Of a DNA stretch of 8,690 bases, positions 1 through 5,372 are shown one piece after another (positions within the stretch are counted from its first letter, which is position 1; each line of letters starts with the position of its first letter). The notes under the pieces are model-generated. The model did not search any database. It saw nothing but the letters and a program-made list of their open reading frames with translations, and had not been told where the DNA came from. The position numbers were made by a program, and so were the translations under genes. Source of the DNA: an uncultured bacterium (lineage in GTDB: Bacteria; Actinomycetota; Coriobacteriia; Coriobacteriales; Eggerthellaceae); the NCBI GenBank assembly GCA_905215035.1, contig CAJMOJ010000075.1, forward strand, positions 1 through 8,690, read 5' to 3'.

Positions 1-96
1 GTCCTTGGAACACTTGAGGGAGACAGGAAAGAAGAACTTCTTGATAAACTTTCTATATACTTAGATGTATTGTTACGTAATATATCGTTTGACTAA
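1..96 (+). CDS. 3' end of an unidentified gene (partial)
   Basis: Frame 1 is open from the window edge to a TAA at 94-96 and gives the last 31 residues of a protein. The tail is charged and helical (GDRKEELLDKL, then a leucine-rich stretch ending NISFD). It loosely resembles the closing helix of MarR-type regulators, but 31 residues are too few to assign a family. The next gene starts 37 bases downstream on the same strand, so the two may be co-transcribed. A frame this short can be open by chance; the helix-like composition is the main reason to call it coding. Confidence 0.4.
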   Translation, partial: VLGTLEGDRKEELLDKLSIYLDVLLRNISFD

Positions 97-133
97 ATAA
101 AACACACAATCGCTTTATTTAAGGAGCTTTGGA

Positions 134-1816
134 ATGATGTATCGGGATCTTTTAGATCGTTGGATTGCTCATGTTGATGATGAGGCGTTGGCAGCTGAGC
201 TTGTGGCGCTCAAGGAAGCGGGAGAAAGCGCAATTGAAGATGCTTTTTACCAAGAATTAAGTTTTGGTACTGGTGGTTTGCGCGGTGTTTTAGGCGCGGG
301 AACTAATCGTATGAATATTTATACGGTAGGTCGTGCTACTCAAGGCATTGCACGCTATATGAGCGAGCATCCAGAGCTACCTCAAAAAGTAGCAATTTGT
401 TATGATTCGCGTATTAATTCACGATTGTTTGCTCATAGAACAGCATGCGTGCTTGCAGCAAATGGAATTTCTTCATTTGTCTATTCACGTCTCGAGCCCA
501 CTCCTGCACTTTCGTTTGCAACGCGCTATCTGGGCTGTGGTATTGGCATTAACGTAACTGCTTCTCATAATCCATCGCAATACAATGGGTATAAAGTGTA
601 TGGTCCGGATGGTTGCCAAATTACCGACGAGATCGCTGATGGTATTACTAATGCAATTGCAGCAATTGATATTTTTGATGACGTTGCCTTGATGCCGCTT
701 GAAAAAGCTGTTGAGGAAGGTCTTGTTTCCTTTATGTCAGAGGATGTTATTGACTCTTATCTCGATGCGGTATATGCGCAAGATGTAGCTGATCCTGATT
801 GTGAGTCGGGAGAGTTACGCGTTGTCTATACGCCTCTTAATGGAACAGGCCTTGAGTGTGTAACGCGCATTTTAGAGCGTATAGGCATACGCGATGTGTA
901 TGTTGTCGAAGAACAATCGCGACCCGATGGAACATTTCCAACATGTCCTTATCCCAATCCTGAAATCAGAGAAGCGCTTGAGTGCGGTATTGCTCTTTGC
1001 GAACGCGTAAATCCGGATCTTTTGTTGGCTACTGATCCTGATGCAGATCGTGTGGGGATTGCAATTAAGGATGGGGAAGAATACCGTCTTATGACTGGTA
1101 ATGAAGTGGGCGTGTTGCTTCTTAATTACTTATGCGAAGTACGCAAAAAACAAGGCACCCTTCCTGAACATCCACTTGCGGTCACTACTATTGTTTCAAC
1201 ATCAATGGTTGATGCAATTGCACAGACATATGGTGTGGAGATTAAACGTGTCCTTACAGGATTTAAATGGATTGGCGGTGTGATTGCTGAACTTGAAAAC
1301 GTGCAGCAAAAAGACCGGTTTATTTTTGGTTTTGAAGAATCTTACGGATATTTGGCGGGAACACATGCGCGTGATAAAGATGCAATTGTTGCTGCTATGT
1401 TGATTTGTCAAATGGCCCGGTATTATCGCGCACAAGGTAAAAACCTCTATCAAGTAATGCAAGAACTCTATGCACACTACGGATACTATCAAAATCAAAC
1501 GGTATCGCTTACGTTTGAAGGTGCAGCAGGAGCCAAAAAAATGACTGCATTAATGGATGAGCTTCGCAATAATCCTCCTACATCATTTGCAGATTATGCC
1601 GTTGAGTCAGTAAAAGACTACAAGGGCGGTTATCTCGGCTTGCCTGATGCAAATGTCATTGAGTTTTGTTTGGCCGACAACAATAAAGTAATTGTTCGTC
1701 CATCGGGAACCGAGCCTAAAATCAAAATCTATCTGTTTGCGTGTGGCGAAACACTTGATGAGTCTCACCGTATTATTGAGGTCCTTGCTAATGATGTTCG
1801 AGTGAAATTTCAGTAG
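134..1816 (+). CDS. pgcA: Phosphoglucomutase / phosphomannomutase (phospho-sugar mutase)
   Basis: A 560-residue cytoplasmic enzyme of the alpha-D-phosphohexomutase superfamily, expected to interconvert glucose 1-phosphate and glucose 6-phosphate (possibly also the mannose phosphates). This links glycolysis to cell-wall and glycan precursors. All four family motifs are visible: GTGGLRG near residues 45-51; the phosphoserine loop TASHNP with Ser144; the Mg-binding loop DPDADR at 301-306; the sugar-binding GFEESYG at 399-405; and the phosphate-binding RPSGTEPK at 522-529. Length matches Gram-positive PgcA-type enzymes (about 565-580 residues), longer than the ~450-residue GlmM/ManB types. The start is the first of two adjacent ATGs, behind AAGGAG at 121-126. 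The gene appears complete. Substrate preference cannot be settled from sequence; pgcA is the family symbol, not proof of glucose specificity. Confidence 0.93.
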   Translation: MMYRDLLDRWIAHVDDEALAAELVALKEAGESAIEDAFYQELSFGTGGLRGVLGAGTNRMNIYTVGRATQGIARYMSEHPELPQKVAICYDSRINSRLFAHRTACVLAANGISSFVYSRLEPTPALSFATRYLGCGIGINVTASHNPSQYNGYKVYGPDGCQITDEIADGITNAIAAIDIFDDVALMPLEKAVEEGLVSFMSEDVIDSYLDAVYAQDVADPDCESGELRVVYTPLNGTGLECVTRILERIGIRDVYVVEEQSRPDGTFPTCPYPNPEIREALECGIALCERVNPDLLLATDPDADRVGIAIKDGEEYRLMTGNEVGVLLLNYLCEVRKKQGTLPEHPLAVTTIVSTSMVDAIAQTYGVEIKRVLTGFKWIGGVIAELENVQQKDRFIFGFEESYGYLAGTHARDKDAIVAAMLICQMARYYRAQGKNLYQVMQELYAHYGYYQNQTVSLTFEGAAGAKKMTALMDELRNNPPTSFADYAVESVKDYKGGYLGLPDANVIEFCLADNNKVIVRPSGTEPKIKIYLFACGETLDESHRIIEVLANDVRVKFQ

Positions 1817-1829
1817 CAATGCCAGATGT

Positions 1830-1866
1830 GATATCAGAGGTTGTTTGAACAATGGCCTCTGATATC
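1830..1866 (+). repeat. Perfect 11-bp inverted repeat (stem-loop) between pgcA and the next gene
   Basis: GATATCAGAGG (1830-1840) is matched by its exact reverse complement at 1856-1866. The 15-nt loop holds a second small stem, TTGT (1841-1844) with ACAA (1849-1852). No T-run follows, so it is not a classical intrinsic terminator. It ends four bases before the Shine-Dalgarno AAGGAG (1871-1876) of the next gene. It may be a U-less terminator, an RNA stability or processing element, or a control of translation downstream. Confidence 0.7.
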
Positions 1867-1883
1867 GACCAAGGAGTGTTTTT

Positions 1884-2195
1884 ATGTCGCGCGATGGGTC
1901 ATACAAAAAAATAATGGTGTCATCCTCTACGAGTGTTTCGCAAAAAGAAGATTCTGATGAAGAGGTAATCTATGTTGGCGAAACCGCCTCATCGGTCACT
2001 CAAAAGGATGCTTTTTCAGAAGATAACTCTAGAGAAAATACCCAATCAAAAAAGACTTCTAATGAATATCACGAGCAAACACTTGAGGATCTCAATAATG
2101 TCAATGTTCCGTTTCAAAAGACACAACGTATTGTGCTTATTGTGATGGCATTAGTAGTTATTGCTTTTTGCGTGTACTGGTTTGGATTAAGATAG
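1884..2195 (+). CDS. Small tail-anchored membrane protein, unknown function
   Basis: A 103-residue protein of no family I recognise. Residues 1-78 are polar, rich in Ser, Glu, Asp and Thr, and probably disordered. Residues 83-100 form one hydrophobic segment (core IVLIVMALVVIAF), followed only by Gly-Leu-Arg. With no N-terminal signal, Lys79 and Arg82 before the segment, and almost nothing after it, it should be anchored by its tail with the N-terminal part in the cytoplasm. The start has a clean AAGGAG at 1871-1876, 7 bases before the ATG. It sits 67 bases after pgcA and 52 bases before another single-pass membrane protein on the same strand, suggesting shared transcription. A role at the cell envelope is inferred only from the anchor. 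Confidence 0.8.
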   Translation: MSRDGSYKKIMVSSSTSVSQKEDSDEEVIYVGETASSVTQKDAFSEDNSRENTQSKKTSNEYHEQTLEDLNNVNVPFQKTQRIVLIVMALVVIAFCVYWFGLR

Positions 2196-2247
2196 ATCAT
2201 TATTGCGTGACTATTAATAATCTATGCTTTGTTAAAGGAACGGGATA

Positions 2248-3348
2248 GTGAGTACTAAACCTGAGAATCAAGATAGCATCTCTGATGCTACACATGAGGA
2301 ATCACTCGATGAACAAGTAATGACCGAACAAGCTGATGAGGTTGTTTCTGGTACCAGTGATATAGACATCGCTACCAATGCAGACCTTTCTGACGCATTT
2401 GAGACTGTCATTCTTGATGATGAGCCATTGCCGCCTGCAGTTCCTGATGCTGTTATAGAGCGAATGGAGCACACGGATAGCAACACTTTTGACCTGGATA
2501 AAAAAAATGATTCGGGTATATCGCTTGATGAGGTGGAACGCGAACAACGTGGTCGCATCTCTTTGACTGAGTATTCAAATCGCCAGCGTCACAATAAGCG
2601 CGTCCGTATTGCTCTTACTTTTTTGGCTACTATTCTTGTTTTGATGCTGATTGCTTTGGTCGTAGTGGGTGTTTTAATGTTTGTTGAGGCTGACAAAAAG
2701 AGTGTTTCTACCTCTGCGCAGCAAGATTCAACAACACTTTTAGGGGACGCTGATGAAAAAGAAAAGGTTGCAGCAACATCTGAAGTGGTTAATCTTGTGA
2801 GTTTAATGGGATTGACTAAAGAAGAAGCGGTGGCTCATATTGGACATGGCGCAACAATAGAATCGGAAACACCGATCGAAGTGGGTAACTTGAAAAGTGA
2901 ACTTGTTGTTCCTCTTACTGAAGAGCAGGGGGATCCTAAGCGTGGAACGCCGACGGTAGTGCTTCGTTTGGATGAAGCCGGACATGTCGGCTGGGCTTCC
3001 TATACGGCACCTACTTCTGCGTTAGGATATGGCACTATTTCATTTATTGATGCTATCCAATCTGCTCATGTTATTCAAAATTCATTGCGTGCTGCCGGGT
3101 TGTCCGATCTAGATCCTGCGGTTTTAAATGCTCCTTCTGACAGTGCAAGCTATTCAACTTATGACACTGATGGCAAAACACTCATTACAGAACAAACAAG
3201 CTTTAGTGGTACGGGCAAACAAGGTGATAACACCTATGATTGGGGTGCATCACTTACGTATGATTACAGCAACGCAAATCAATCAGGAAATCTGGCAGAT
3301 ACTATTAGGCGTATTAGTGTGAGCGTTGAGCCATCCTCGCAAGGATAG
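2248..3348 (+). CDS. Single-pass membrane protein with acidic cytoplasmic region and extracytoplasmic domain, unknown function
   Basis: A 366-residue protein starting at GTG behind AAAGGAA (2234-2240). Residues 1-100 are strongly acidic and low in complexity. A basic stretch around 105-120 (RQRHNKRVR at its end) precedes one membrane segment at about 121-146. The positive-inside rule puts the N-terminus in the cytoplasm. A polar linker (147-181) leads to an outside region of about 185 residues. That region begins with LVSLMGLTKEEAVAHIG, reminiscent of the short helix-turn seen in PASTA or SmpA-like repeats, and ends in a Ser/Tyr/Asn-rich, probably beta part. I do not recognise the domain. There is no lipobox, sortase signal or catalytic motif. 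It may be a cell-envelope assembly or sensing protein working with the preceding tail-anchored protein, but this is inference. Confidence 0.85.
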   Translation: MSTKPENQDSISDATHEESLDEQVMTEQADEVVSGTSDIDIATNADLSDAFETVILDDEPLPPAVPDAVIERMEHTDSNTFDLDKKNDSGISLDEVEREQRGRISLTEYSNRQRHNKRVRIALTFLATILVLMLIALVVVGVLMFVEADKKSVSTSAQQDSTTLLGDADEKEKVAATSEVVNLVSLMGLTKEEAVAHIGHGATIESETPIEVGNLKSELVVPLTEEQGDPKRGTPTVVLRLDEAGHVGWASYTAPTSALGYGTISFIDAIQSAHVIQNSLRAAGLSDLDPAVLNAPSDSASYSTYDTDGKTLITEQTSFSGTGKQGDNTYDWGASLTYDYSNANQSGNLADTIRRISVSVEPSSQG

Positions 3349-3438
3349 AGCTGTTAATCTGTGGTTTTGGCAGGAAAAACACTGCACGGTATATTGTTGA
3401 TTTGAGATGCCGCTGACCTGAGTTTTGTTGTTGTATGG

Positions 3439-3467
3439 TTGCAGTGTGATTGGACGCATGCTATAGT
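3439..3467 (+). promoter_or_regulatory. Sigma70-type promoter for infC-rpmI-rplT
   Basis: The -35 box TTGCAG (3439-3444) and the -10 box TATAGT (3462-3467) are separated by exactly 17 bases. Transcription should start near 3473-3475, giving a leader of about 200 nt before the IF3 coding region. The stretch from 3349 to 3438 upstream of it, after the previous gene, shows no other feature I can support: no convincing terminator and no ORF. Confidence 0.65.
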
Positions 3468-3582
3468 AGCAAAGCTATAAAACAAGCGGGAGGGACTATT
3501 GTCCGTCTCCACCTGGTTCGGCATATGAGCTGATGGGTTATAAAGATATGCATCACTTCGTGTGAAGCTAAATGAATCTTTT

Positions 3583-3611
3583 GCCTGTATGCTTTGCCTA
3601 CAGGCTTTTTT
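3583..3611 (+). terminator. Intrinsic terminator inside the infC leader
   Basis: GCCTGTA (3583-3589) and TACAGGC (3599-3605) form a perfect 7-bp stem with a 9-nt loop, followed at once by six T residues (3606-3611). It lies about 110 nt after the predicted transcription start and 57 nt before the first in-frame ATG of infC. It therefore fits an attenuator better than the end of the previous gene, which stops 235 bases upstream. No clear competing antiterminator was found by eye. Confidence 0.75.
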
Positions 3612-3628
3612 ATAGTTTTGAGAAGATA

Positions 3629-3655
3629 AAGGCAGTATTAAAAGATACCTGCCTT
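3629..3655 (+). promoter_or_regulatory. Hairpin just upstream of the infC start region
   Basis: AAGGCAG plus TAT (3629-3638) pairs with ATA plus CTGCCTT (3645-3655) around a 6-nt loop, with one bulged C at 3648. The stem of about 10 bp ends 12 bases before the ATG at 3668. It lacks a T-run. It may shape ribosome access, or compete with the terminator through a 5-bp match of AGGCA (3630-3634) to TGCCT (3582-3586). Confidence 0.5.
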
Positions 3656-3667
3656 ACTAGGTAAAGA

Positions 3668-4243
3668 ATGAAAAAGGGGGTGGACGCCATAGCTGCTCAG
3701 GAACCAAGGCTTAATGAGGATATCCGCATTAAGGAGTGCCGTTTGATTGGATATGACGGATCACAAATGGGGATTATGCCTATCGAGCAGGCTCAGCGTG
3801 TCGCCGACAATGAGGGGTTAGATTTGGTTGAGATTGCTCCTCAAGCAGATCCGCCTGTATGTCGCATTATGGACTATGGAAAGTTCAAGTACGATCAGGC
3901 TATTCGCGCTAAACAAGCCCGTAAGAATCAAAGCAAGATCGAAACTAAGGAAATGAAGTTTCGTCCAAAAATCGATGTTGGTGACTATACAACCAAAAAA
4001 AAGCACATCATCCGTTTTTTGGAAGCTGGTTCAAAAGTCAAGATCACCATTATGTTTAGAGGCCGTGAGATGTCTCATCCAGAATTAGGCTTATCTATTT
4101 TGGAACGTTTGGCTGATGATTTAAAGGACGTTGCGGTTATTGAAAACCAACCAAAAATGGAAGGCCGCAACATGCATATGCTTATTGCTCCGTTGCCTAC
4201 AACGGTGAAAAAGAAGAAGGATGATCAAGGAAAGGACGAATAA
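3668..4243 (+). CDS. infC: Translation initiation factor IF-3
   Basis: IF-3 binds the 30S subunit, prevents early 50S joining and checks start-codon and initiator-tRNA pairing. The IF-3 signature is clear (RIMDYGK at residues 66-72 in the longest frame, in context PPVCRIMDYGKFKY). An N-terminal domain (LNEDIR...LVEIAPQADPP) is joined by a Lys-rich linker to a C-terminal domain (KFRPKIDVGDY, FLEAGSKVKITIMFRGREMSHPE). Length, 191 codons from the first ATG, is normal. That ATG has only a weak AGG before it. Seven codons later an in-frame ATA (3689) lies behind a near-perfect Shine-Dalgarno, so I think the real protein is about 184 residues and starts there. infC abuts rpmI with no gap (stop 4241-4243, next ATG 4244), the usual infC-rpmI-rplT order, so coupled translation is likely. 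The C-terminus is a short Lys/Asp tail. Confidence 0.97.
   Translation: MKKGVDAIAAQEPRLNEDIRIKECRLIGYDGSQMGIMPIEQAQRVADNEGLDLVEIAPQADPPVCRIMDYGKFKYDQAIRAKQARKNQSKIETKEMKFRPKIDVGDYTTKKKHIIRFLEAGSKVKITIMFRGREMSHPELGLSILERLADDLKDVAVIENQPKMEGRNMHMLIAPLPTTVKKKKDDQGKDE
3674..3691 (+). promoter_or_regulatory. infC: Strong Shine-Dalgarno and probable AUA start codon of infC
   Basis: AAGGGGGTG (3674-3682) matches the ideal AAGGAGGTG except for one A-to-G change, which still pairs as a G-U wobble with 16S rRNA. Eight bases separate the AGGAGG-equivalent from ATA at 3689-3691, a near-optimal spacing. The in-frame GTG at 3680 lies inside this site and cannot use it. IF-3 genes often begin with AUU or other rare codons, which lets IF-3 repress its own synthesis. 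Confidence 0.6.
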
Positions 4244-4441
4244 ATGCCTAAGATGAAGACTCATTCCGGTACTGCAAAGCGTTTTCGCGTAACCGGATCT
4301 GGCAAGATCATGCGTGCTAAAGCTTATAAGAGCCACATTCTTACTAAGAAAAGCCAGAAGCGTAAGCGTAACTTCCGTCACGAGACCGAAGTTTCTACTG
4401 CAGATCAGAAAACCGTAGCTCGTAATCTCGGTCTTCGTTAA
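4244..4441 (+). CDS. rpmI: 50S ribosomal protein L35
   Basis: A 65-residue, very basic protein of the large ribosomal subunit. It has the L35 hallmarks: MPKMKTHSGTAKRFRVTGSGK at the start, the KRKRNFRH region in the middle, and a full-length end at NLGLR. The ATG follows the infC stop directly, and its Shine-Dalgarno AAAGGA (4231-4236) lies inside the last codons of infC, so translation is probably coupled. Its length is normal for the family. Confidence 0.98.
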   Translation: MPKMKTHSGTAKRFRVTGSGKIMRAKAYKSHILTKKSQKRKRNFRHETEVSTADQKTVARNLGLR

Positions 4442-4465
4442 GTCGTATCGGAAAGGAACTAGACT

Positions 4466-4819
4466 ATGCCACGTGTAAAGCGCGCAGTTTCAGCTCATAA
4501 AAAGCGTCGTACCACTCTTAATCGTGCCAAAGGTTATTATGGCGCAAAATCTCGTTCATACCGTGCTGCAAAAGAGCAGGTACAGCATTCACTTCAATAT
4601 GCATATCGTGATCGCCGCAACAAGAAACGCGAAATTCGTCGTCTCTGGATTACGCGCATTAATGCAGCAGCGCGTATCAACGGTTTATCTTACTCTGTAT
4701 TTATGAATGGTCTTAAGAAGGCTGGAGTAGAGCTCGACCGTAAGGTTTTAGCTGATATGGCTGTTAATGATCCTCAGGCGTTTGCTGCATTGGTAGAGGT
4801 TGCAAAGAAGGCTTTGTAG
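4466..4819 (+). CDS. rplT: 50S ribosomal protein L20
   Basis: A 117-residue basic protein that binds 23S rRNA early in 50S assembly. Family features are present end to end: MPRVKRAVSAHKKRRTTL, the GYYGAKSRSYRAAKEQV stretch, YRDRRNKKREIRRLWITRINAA, then the compact C-terminal domain (MNGLKKAGVELDRKVLADMA). It starts 24 bases after rpmI with an AAGGAA-type ribosome site near 4451-4457. In Bacillus and E. coli, L20 represses its own operon by binding the mRNA; the leader of this operon makes a similar loop plausible here. It is the last gene before a strong terminator. Confidence 0.98.
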   Translation: MPRVKRAVSAHKKRRTTLNRAKGYYGAKSRSYRAAKEQVQHSLQYAYRDRRNKKREIRRLWITRINAAARINGLSYSVFMNGLKKAGVELDRKVLADMAVNDPQAFAALVEVAKKAL

Positions 4820-4852
4820 GTTCTTAACCAGTTTTAATCTCTAGTATGCTGT

Positions 4853-4889
4853 CGTCCCTGTGCATAAAGTGCGCGGGGACGATTTTTTT
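4853..4889 (+). terminator. Strong intrinsic terminator after rplT
   Basis: CGTCCCTGTGC (4853-4863) pairs over 11 bases (two G-U) with GCGCGGGGACG (4871-4881), around a 7-nt loop. Seven T residues follow (4883-4889). It ends the infC-rpmI-rplT transcript. There is no matching T-run on the other strand, so it should work in one direction only. Confidence 0.92.
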
Positions 4890-4991
4890 ACCTTAAAAAG
4901 GTCGAGTTAAAAAAGACCGAATTGATAGTTGCGGAGTGAATAATAGAGGTAGTGAAAACCAGAGGATAGGGTGAGGTGGATGACTATAAGC

Positions 4992-5204
4992 TTATCCCCA
5001 AGGGTCGTCTTCGAAAAGCTCTGTTTTGGGTTGGTAGTCTGAGTAAGGGTCATATCCATCGTCATCTTCATTTTCTGCTCGTATATCATAAGAACTAGAG
5101 AGACAAGGTGGTTGTGGGAGACTATCTCGAGTCGCTTTACGAGGGAGAGGTGTACGATGCGCCTTCACCGTATAGCGTGGTGTGTATGTGTTTGAATCAG
5201 TCAT
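4992..5204 (-). CDS. Small acidic protein, unknown function
   Basis: A 70-residue protein on the minus strand, matching no family I know. The first half is polar and basic (Thr, Pro, Arg, Lys). The second half is acidic and tyrosine-rich (NEDDDGYDPYSDYQP) and ends LFEDDPWG. It has no membrane segment, signal peptide or cysteine pair, and is probably disordered. Support for it being real: no larger gene shares this interval, composition shifts in an organised way along the protein, and a TACAAT -10 box lies 8 bases upstream of the ATG. No Shine-Dalgarno is seen, which fits a leaderless mRNA. It is convergent with rplT and divergent from the trigger-factor-like gene. A chance ORF of this length is possible. 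Confidence 0.6.
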   Translation of the reverse strand: MTDSNTYTPRYTVKAHRTPLPRKATRDSLPQPPCLSSSYDIRAENEDDDGYDPYSDYQPKTELFEDDPWG

Positions 5205-5212
5205 TACACTTT

Positions 5213-5218
5213 ATTGTA
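5213..5218 (-). promoter_or_regulatory. -10 box of a probable leaderless promoter for the small minus-strand gene
   Basis: On the minus strand this reads TACAAT, five of six bases of the TATAAT consensus, and is followed by eight bases and then ATG. A start 6-8 nt after the box would fall within one or two bases of the start codon. No good -35 box is visible (TTCGGA at an 18-base spacing is the nearest). Confidence 0.45.
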
Positions 5219-5324
5219 AAAGAGATACTAGGGTTATCCGAACAGATATTTTAAATTAGTGTTAGATGTTTGTGAAATACGCTATCATGTCCTACAAATA
5301 CATCGATAAACATAAAAAAGGTAG

Positions 5325-5353
5325 AGTCCTTGCTTTGCAAGGACTTGGTTTTT
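5325..5353 (+). terminator. Hairpin with T-run in the leader of the trigger-factor-like gene
   Basis: AGTCCTTGC (5325-5333) and GCAAGGACT (5337-5345) form a perfect 9-bp stem with a 3-nt TTT loop, followed by TGGTTTTT. The shape is that of a weak intrinsic terminator. It lies directly upstream of the AAAGGA ribosome site (5355-5360) of the next gene on the same strand. It could attenuate that gene or protect its mRNA. Confidence 0.5.
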
Positions 5354-5372
5354 GAAAGGAATCTTGTTTACT

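Larger units (their letters stand above)
3474..3667 (+). promoter_or_regulatory. Structured 5' leader of the infC operon (candidate attenuator)
   Basis: This is the RNA between the predicted transcription start and the IF3 reading frame. It can fold into several local stems. GGAGGGAC (3489-3496) pairs with GTCC (3501-3504) and CTCC (3507-3510) around a 2-nt bulge. GCATAT (3521-3526) pairs with ATATGC (3546-3551), with TGATG/CATCA (3531-3535/3551-3555) as an alternative. An intrinsic terminator (3583-3611) and a last hairpin (3629-3655) follow. In Bacillus the same operon is controlled by L20 through a leader terminator, and in E. coli by L20 and IF3 on the mRNA. A comparable control is inferred here from gene order and the internal terminator; I did not recognise a named Rfam leader. 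Confidence 0.55.

Noticed and set aside
94..121. AT-only inverted repeat TAAATAAA (94-101) and TTTATTTA (114-121) before pgcA
   Set aside because: The stem is only A-T pairs and easily arises by chance in this AT-rich spacer; a possible promoter here (TTGTTA at 70-75, TAAATA at 94-99) is equally weak.
2268..2558. Serine-rich minus-strand ORF of 96 codons opposite the 366-residue membrane protein
   Set aside because: It lies wholly inside a well-supported plus-strand gene, lacks a ribosome site, and its serine-rich make-up is what antisense of acidic codons yields.
3361..3382. Imperfect stem GTGGTTTT/AAAAACAC after the 366-residue gene
   Set aside because: It has a mismatch, is mostly A-T, and no T-run follows; not a credible terminator.
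3474..3580. T-box or other named riboswitch in the infC leader
   Set aside because: No T-box GGUGGNACCGCG sequence and no metabolite-riboswitch core that I recognise.
4895..4918. Possible terminator for the small minus-strand gene: GGTC/GACC (4900-4903, 4915-4918) followed by five Ts on the minus strand
   Set aside because: A four-bp stem with an 11-nt loop is too weak to call.
5352..5372. TTG at 5352 as start of the trigger-factor-like gene
   Set aside because: It precedes its only ribosome site (AAAGGA, 5355-5360) and adds residues absent from the family; the ATG at 5373 gives a typical N-terminus.
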